The notes under the pieces were generated by a model, which was not told the origin of the DNA, searched no databases, and saw nothing but the letters and a program-made list of their open reading frames with translations. Below, piece after piece: positions 61,095 to 64,000 of a DNA stretch of 64,000 nucleotides; the stretch's first letter is position 1; the number at the start of each line of letters is the position of its first letter. The position numbers and the translations under genes are program-made. Source of the stretch: an uncultured Oscillibacter sp. Lineage in GTDB: Bacteria; Bacillota; Clostridia; Oscillospirales; Oscillospiraceae. The stretch is from positions 1-64,000 of the forward strand of contig NZ_CANTJS010000002.1 in NCBI RefSeq assembly GCF_947654275.1. Direction: 5' to 3'.

Positions 61095-62453
61095 TCAGGC
61101 CAGATCCGGCAGGCGCTCCAGGCGCTCCAGCCGGGCGAGGTCCCCTAAAAGCGCCTCCGCCCGCTCCCGGCCCAGAGACGGAACCGCCAGGTCCAGGAAC
61201 TTGTCCCGCTCCCGCTCCGGGGACAGCGGCGCAGCCACGCTGCCGGACATATCATCTATCTGGCAGGTCAGAATGTCCCCGCTCTCCAGGGTGACGGTCA
61301 TCCGGCTCCCCCAGCGCTCGGGATAGCGCCGGGTGAAGTCCTCGCAGGCCATGACGCTTGTGGCCTCTGCCACGCGGCGGACCTGGGGGTCCTCCAGCAG
61401 CTCCCGGCTGAACTCCCCTCGAGTCACCCGGCCCCGGGCGAAGGCGGCGGCGCAGGTAAAGGGAATGCTGAATTTCGCCTCCACGGGGCTCTCCGGGTAC
61501 TTGGAAAAGCCGCACTGAAGGACGCCCACCTCATAGGTCTCCACCAGCACGGAGCGAATCTGCTCCAGGCGAAGGCCCCGCTCCTCCCGCAGGCGCAGGG
61601 CGGCGTCAATGGCATGGTGGGTGGTTCGGCAGCAGGGGTAGGGCTTTTTGTCAATCCTTGTGATTTCATAGCCCTGGCCCAGTCCGGCGGTCAGGCGGGC
61701 CATGTCGAAGCGGTCGCTGACAGCGGGGTAGAGCCCCCCGTCCTCCGCGTCCAGAATGTGGACCGGACCGGTCATGCCGGCCCTGGCCAGGAGACAGGCG
61801 GACACGCCGTTGACGGCGGCCCGGGCGGGGTGCAGCTTTTTGCAGGTGGCCCCCTCCGCCAAGAAGGCCCACAGGCCGCAGGCCTGCGTTCCCGCCATGC
61901 CGAAGGCGCTCAGGGTCCGGTCCTCGTCCAGGTTCAGCAGACGGGCGGCGGCGGCAGCGGCGCCAAAGGCGCCGATGACCCCTGTGGTGTGCCAGCCCCG
62001 TTTGCGGTTGCTGGCCACGTCCATCCCCAGGCCCACGCGGCCCATGACCTCATAGCCCGCGACGACGGCCTCCAGAAACCTCCGGCCGTCTGCATTCAGT
62101 GCGTCGGCCAGAGTCCAGGCCGCGGGAATCACCACCGCGCCCACGTGGGACTTGGACCCGGTGTGGACGTCGTCCAGCTCCAGTTCGTGGGACAGCAGCC
62201 CGTTTATCATCAGCGCGCTGAAAAAGCCGGTCCGATGGCCCTGGCCCCAGGCGGCGGCGGTTTCCCCGCCTGTTCCCGTCCAGCGTTGAAACTCCTGTCC
62301 GATGGCCCGGATTTCGCCGGACTCCGCCGCCCCCAGGGCTGCGCCCAGATTATCTACCACGCAGCGGCGGGCGGCGTCCAACGCCGGTTCCGGCAGGTCC
62401 TCCAGCCGGAACCGGCAGGCAAACCGGGCAAGCGCTCTCAGTTCCTCCGCCAT
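61095..62453 (-). CDS. MmgE/PrpD family protein
   Basis: 452 residues, full length. The family's helical domain I and lid are evident: LLSHELELDDVHTGSKSHVGAVVIPAAWTL (~65-95), VVAGYEVMGRVG (~108), RGWHTTGVIGAFGAAAAAARLL (~130) and KPYPCCRTTHHAIDAALRL (~262). Members are 2-methylcitrate dehydratase, cis-aconitate decarboxylase and related non-metal isomerases/lyases. It starts four bases after the small hydro-lyase subunit gene, so it is likely to act on the hydro-lyase's substrate or product. Which reaction is not fixed by sequence. Confidence 0.88.
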   Translation of the reverse strand: MAEELRALARFACRFRLEDLPEPALDAARRCVVDNLGAALGAAESGEIRAIGQEFQRWTGTGGETAAAWGQGHRTGFFSALMINGLLSHELELDDVHTGSKSHVGAVVIPAAWTLADALNADGRRFLEAVVAGYEVMGRVGLGMDVASNRKRGWHTTGVIGAFGAAAAAARLLNLDEDRTLSAFGMAGTQACGLWAFLAEGATCKKLHPARAAVNGVSACLLARAGMTGPVHILDAEDGGLYPAVSDRFDMARLTAGLGQGYEITRIDKKPYPCCRTTHHAIDAALRLREERGLRLEQIRSVLVETYEVGVLQCGFSKYPESPVEAKFSIPFTCAAAFARGRVTRGEFSRELLEDPQVRRVAEATSVMACEDFTRRYPERWGSRMTVTLESGDILTCQIDDMSGSVAAPLSPERERDKFLDLAVPSLGRERAEALLGDLARLERLERLPDLA

Positions 62454-62456
62454 ATC

Positions 62457-62963
62457 TCAGATATCCAGGGAGTTGTACTTCTCAATGTAGTTGAGAAGGC
62501 CGCCCTCATTGATGATTTTTACTTCCTTCTCCGAGAGGGTGAAGGGCATTTCAAAATCGGGGTCGCCGGTCTTCCGGATGACCCGGCCCTTTACGTCTAC
62601 AACCAGCTCGTCGCCCTCGGCAATCCGGTCGGTGTCGCATTCGATGAGCAGCATGCCGTTGTTAATGGCGTTCCGGTAGAAGATACGGCCAAAGGACTTG
62701 GACAGCACCGCGCCCACGCCGGCCAGCTTGATGATGATGGGGGCAATCTCCCGGCTGGAGCCGCAGCCGAAGTTGCGGTCCGCAACGATGAAATCATCCG
62801 CCTTCACACCCTGGACAAAGTCGGGCCGGGCGTCCTCCAGCACGTGCTTGGCGTATTCCTGGGGGTTGGCCCGCAGGGAGATGAGGCGTCCGGGGGCGAT
62901 GGAGTCCGTACTGACGTTGGAGCCGAATTTCCAGGCCCTGCCCTGAATGGAATCTCTAATCAT
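62457..62963 (-). CDS. Aconitase/isopropylmalate-type hydro-lyase, small subunit
   Basis: 168 residues starting at the ATG nine bases after GGAAGGAG (a TTG two codons earlier is too close). GRAWKFGSNVSTDSIAPGR, then DRNFGCGSSREIAPIIIKLA (substrate-binding GSSRE loop) and SFGRIFYRNAINNGMLLIE are LeuD-type landmarks. It is the swivelling subunit of a [4Fe-4S] hydro-lyase. The paired large-subunit gene is 24 bases upstream. Confidence 0.92.
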   Translation of the reverse strand: MIRDSIQGRAWKFGSNVSTDSIAPGRLISLRANPQEYAKHVLEDARPDFVQGVKADDFIVADRNFGCGSSREIAPIIIKLAGVGAVLSKSFGRIFYRNAINNGMLLIECDTDRIAEGDELVVDVKGRVIRKTGDPDFEMPFTLSEKEVKIINEGGLLNYIEKYNSLDI

Positions 62964-62987
62964 AATCAATTACTCCTTCCGAATCGT

Positions 62988-64000
62988 TCAAGCCATGACT
63001 TCCCGGGGGTCGGTGATATAACCCGTCAGGGCGGTGGCGGCGGCGGTGGCGGGGCTGGAGAGGTAAATGCTGGCGGTGGGGTTGCCCATGCGGCCCTTGA
63101 AGTTGCGGTTCTGGGTGGCGACCACCACCTCGTTGTCCGCGGGGATGCCCTGGTGCACGCCCATGCAGGGCCCGCAGTTGGGGGCCTCGATCATGGCGCC
63201 GGCCTCCGCCAGGGTCAGCAGGGTGCCGTCCCGCAGGCACTCCTTGAAGACATAGGAGGAGTTGGGGATGACCAGAAGGCGGGTGCCCCTGGCTACTTTT
63301 TTCCCCCTGAGAATCTCCGCGGCCACGTGCAGGTCCTCCACACGGCCGTTGGTGCAGCTGCCGATGTAAATCAGGTCCACGTGCTCGCGGCTGCAATTTT
63401 TAGCCAGGTCCACGTTTTCCACATAGTGGGGCTTGGACACCAGGGGCTCCAGAGCGGCGGCGTCGATGTCAATGACCCGCTCAAAGGCGGCGTCCTCGTC
63501 GCCGCGAATCTCCACATAGTCCTCTTCCCGGCCGAATTTCCTCAGATATTCCCGGGTGTGCTCGTCCGTTTCCATGATGGCGTTTTTCGCCCCCACGTCC
63601 ACGCCCATGCTGGTGATGGTCAGGCGGCCCTCCATGGACAGGGAGGAGATGGTGTCCCCCCGGAATTCCAGGGATTTGTAAATCGCCTGGTCGGACTTGA
63701 TGATGCCGGCCAGCTTCAGCATGATATCCTTGGCGTACACGCCTTTGGGCAGCGCGCCGGTGACGTTGATTCGGAAGGTCTCCGGAACCTTGATCCAGGT
63801 CTGCCCGAACCGGGTCACCGCCACCATGTCCGTGGAGCCGCAGCCTGTGGCAAAGCAGCCGTAGGCCCCGTGGACCGTGGTGTGGGAGTCGCCCACGATG
63901 CAGACCGTGCCGCATTTCAGGAAGTTTTCGTAAACGTGGGCGTGGACGTGGCCCGTGCCGCCCTCCTCCCAGTGGCAGCCGTGGCCCAGGGCGTACTGCC
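62988..64000 (-). CDS. Aconitase/isopropylmalate-type hydro-lyase, large subunit (5' end outside the window)
   Basis: About 337 C-terminal codons are visible and the frame continues off the right edge (ALGHGCHWEEGGTGHVHAHV before VGDSHTTVHGAYGCFATG). The Fe-S ligands are in YIGSCTNGR and NCGPCMGVHQG, and TQNRNFKGRMGNPTASIYL is the classic C-terminal motif. Leucine-pathway LeuC, homoaconitase and 2,3-dimethylmalate dehydratase share this fold. The lack of other leucine genes and the presence of MmgE/PrpD, DUF1847 and AbrB-type genes favour a catabolic role. Confidence 0.9.
   Translation of the reverse strand, partial: QYALGHGCHWEEGGTGHVHAHVYENFLKCGTVCIVGDSHTTVHGAYGCFATGCGSTDMVAVTRFGQTWIKVPETFRINVTGALPKGVYAKDIMLKLAGIIKSDQAIYKSLEFRGDTISSLSMEGRLTITSMGVDVGAKNAIMETDEHTREYLRKFGREEDYVEIRGDEDAAFERVIDIDAAALEPLVSKPHYVENVDLAKNCSREHVDLIYIGSCTNGRVEDLHVAAEILRGKKVARGTRLLVIPNSSYVFKECLRDGTLLTLAEAGAMIEAPNCGPCMGVHQGIPADNEVVVATQNRNFKGRMGNPTASIYLSSPATAAATALTGYITDPREVMA

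Noticed and set aside
62457-64000. Leucine biosynthesis leuCD
   Set aside because: Not fully excluded, but no leuA or leuB is nearby, and the downstream MmgE/PrpD, DUF1847 and AbrB-type genes fit a catabolic run better; gene symbols were therefore withheld.

Overview
The window reads as chromosome of a GC-rich (roughly 60 %), spore-forming, anaerobic Bacillota of the Oscillospiraceae type (Flavonifractor/Lawsonibacter/Oscillibacter-like; inferred from gene content and codon use, not from a marker gene). Supporting signs are the yabP-yabQ-divIC sporulation block with spoVB, RNase J, bifunctional Rel, RqcP, three SLH-domain surface proteins, a clostripain-family protease, and two sugar ABC importers with CUT1-type permeases. 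No rRNA, tRNA or CRISPR array was recognised.

Region 1 (1-9.2 kb) is a decayed mobilizable element of Tn4451 type: a replication-initiator start, a large serine recombinase lacking its catalytic N-terminus, frameshifted TnpW-like, relaxase and MobC genes, an origin-like repeat/hairpin region, a dead IS982-like insertion sequence and a truncated TnpV. Its lower-GC cargo runs on the minus strand: a broken WYL regulator, a small hydrophobic protein, a dynamin-like GTPase with an N-terminal frameshift, the C-terminal end of a HerA-type ATPase, an HNH nuclease/toxin and a SUKH-like partner. Several of these genes overlap start-to-stop. This is the most unusual gene set in the window.

Region 2 (9.2-16.3 kb) has two SLH surface proteins (one with BspA-type leucine-rich repeats), RNase J and a split two-gene permease. 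Region 3 (16.3-31.3 kb) is sugar uptake. A LacI-regulated ABC importer with a metallo-hydrolase tail is on the minus strand; a second importer with its own ATPase and a GH36 alpha-galactosidase, flanked by an AraC regulator, is on the plus strand. The second looks like a raffinose/melibiose-type locus. Between them lie tandem palindromic repeats and a glycosidase remnant.

Region 4 (31.5-49.3 kb) is housekeeping and sporulation: gltX, a SpoIIM-like protein, asnA, a PHP phosphoesterase, then two minus-strand runs. One is spoVB-mazG-hup-rqcP-yabP-yabQ-divIC-S1 (the B. subtilis yabM-yabR order with hup added); the other is recJ-rel-dtd-metallo-hydrolase-hemZ.

Region 5 (49.3-64 kb) holds an SLH/GH18-like protein, a small P-loop protein, a degenerate phosphoglucose-isomerase homologue, a penicillin-binding carboxypeptidase, galM, a clostripain-like protease, an AraC regulator with a MITE in its leader, and a minus-strand run of an aconitase-type hydro-lyase (two subunits), an MmgE/PrpD protein, a DUF1847 protein and an AbrB-type membrane protein. 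The large hydro-lyase subunit runs off the right edge.
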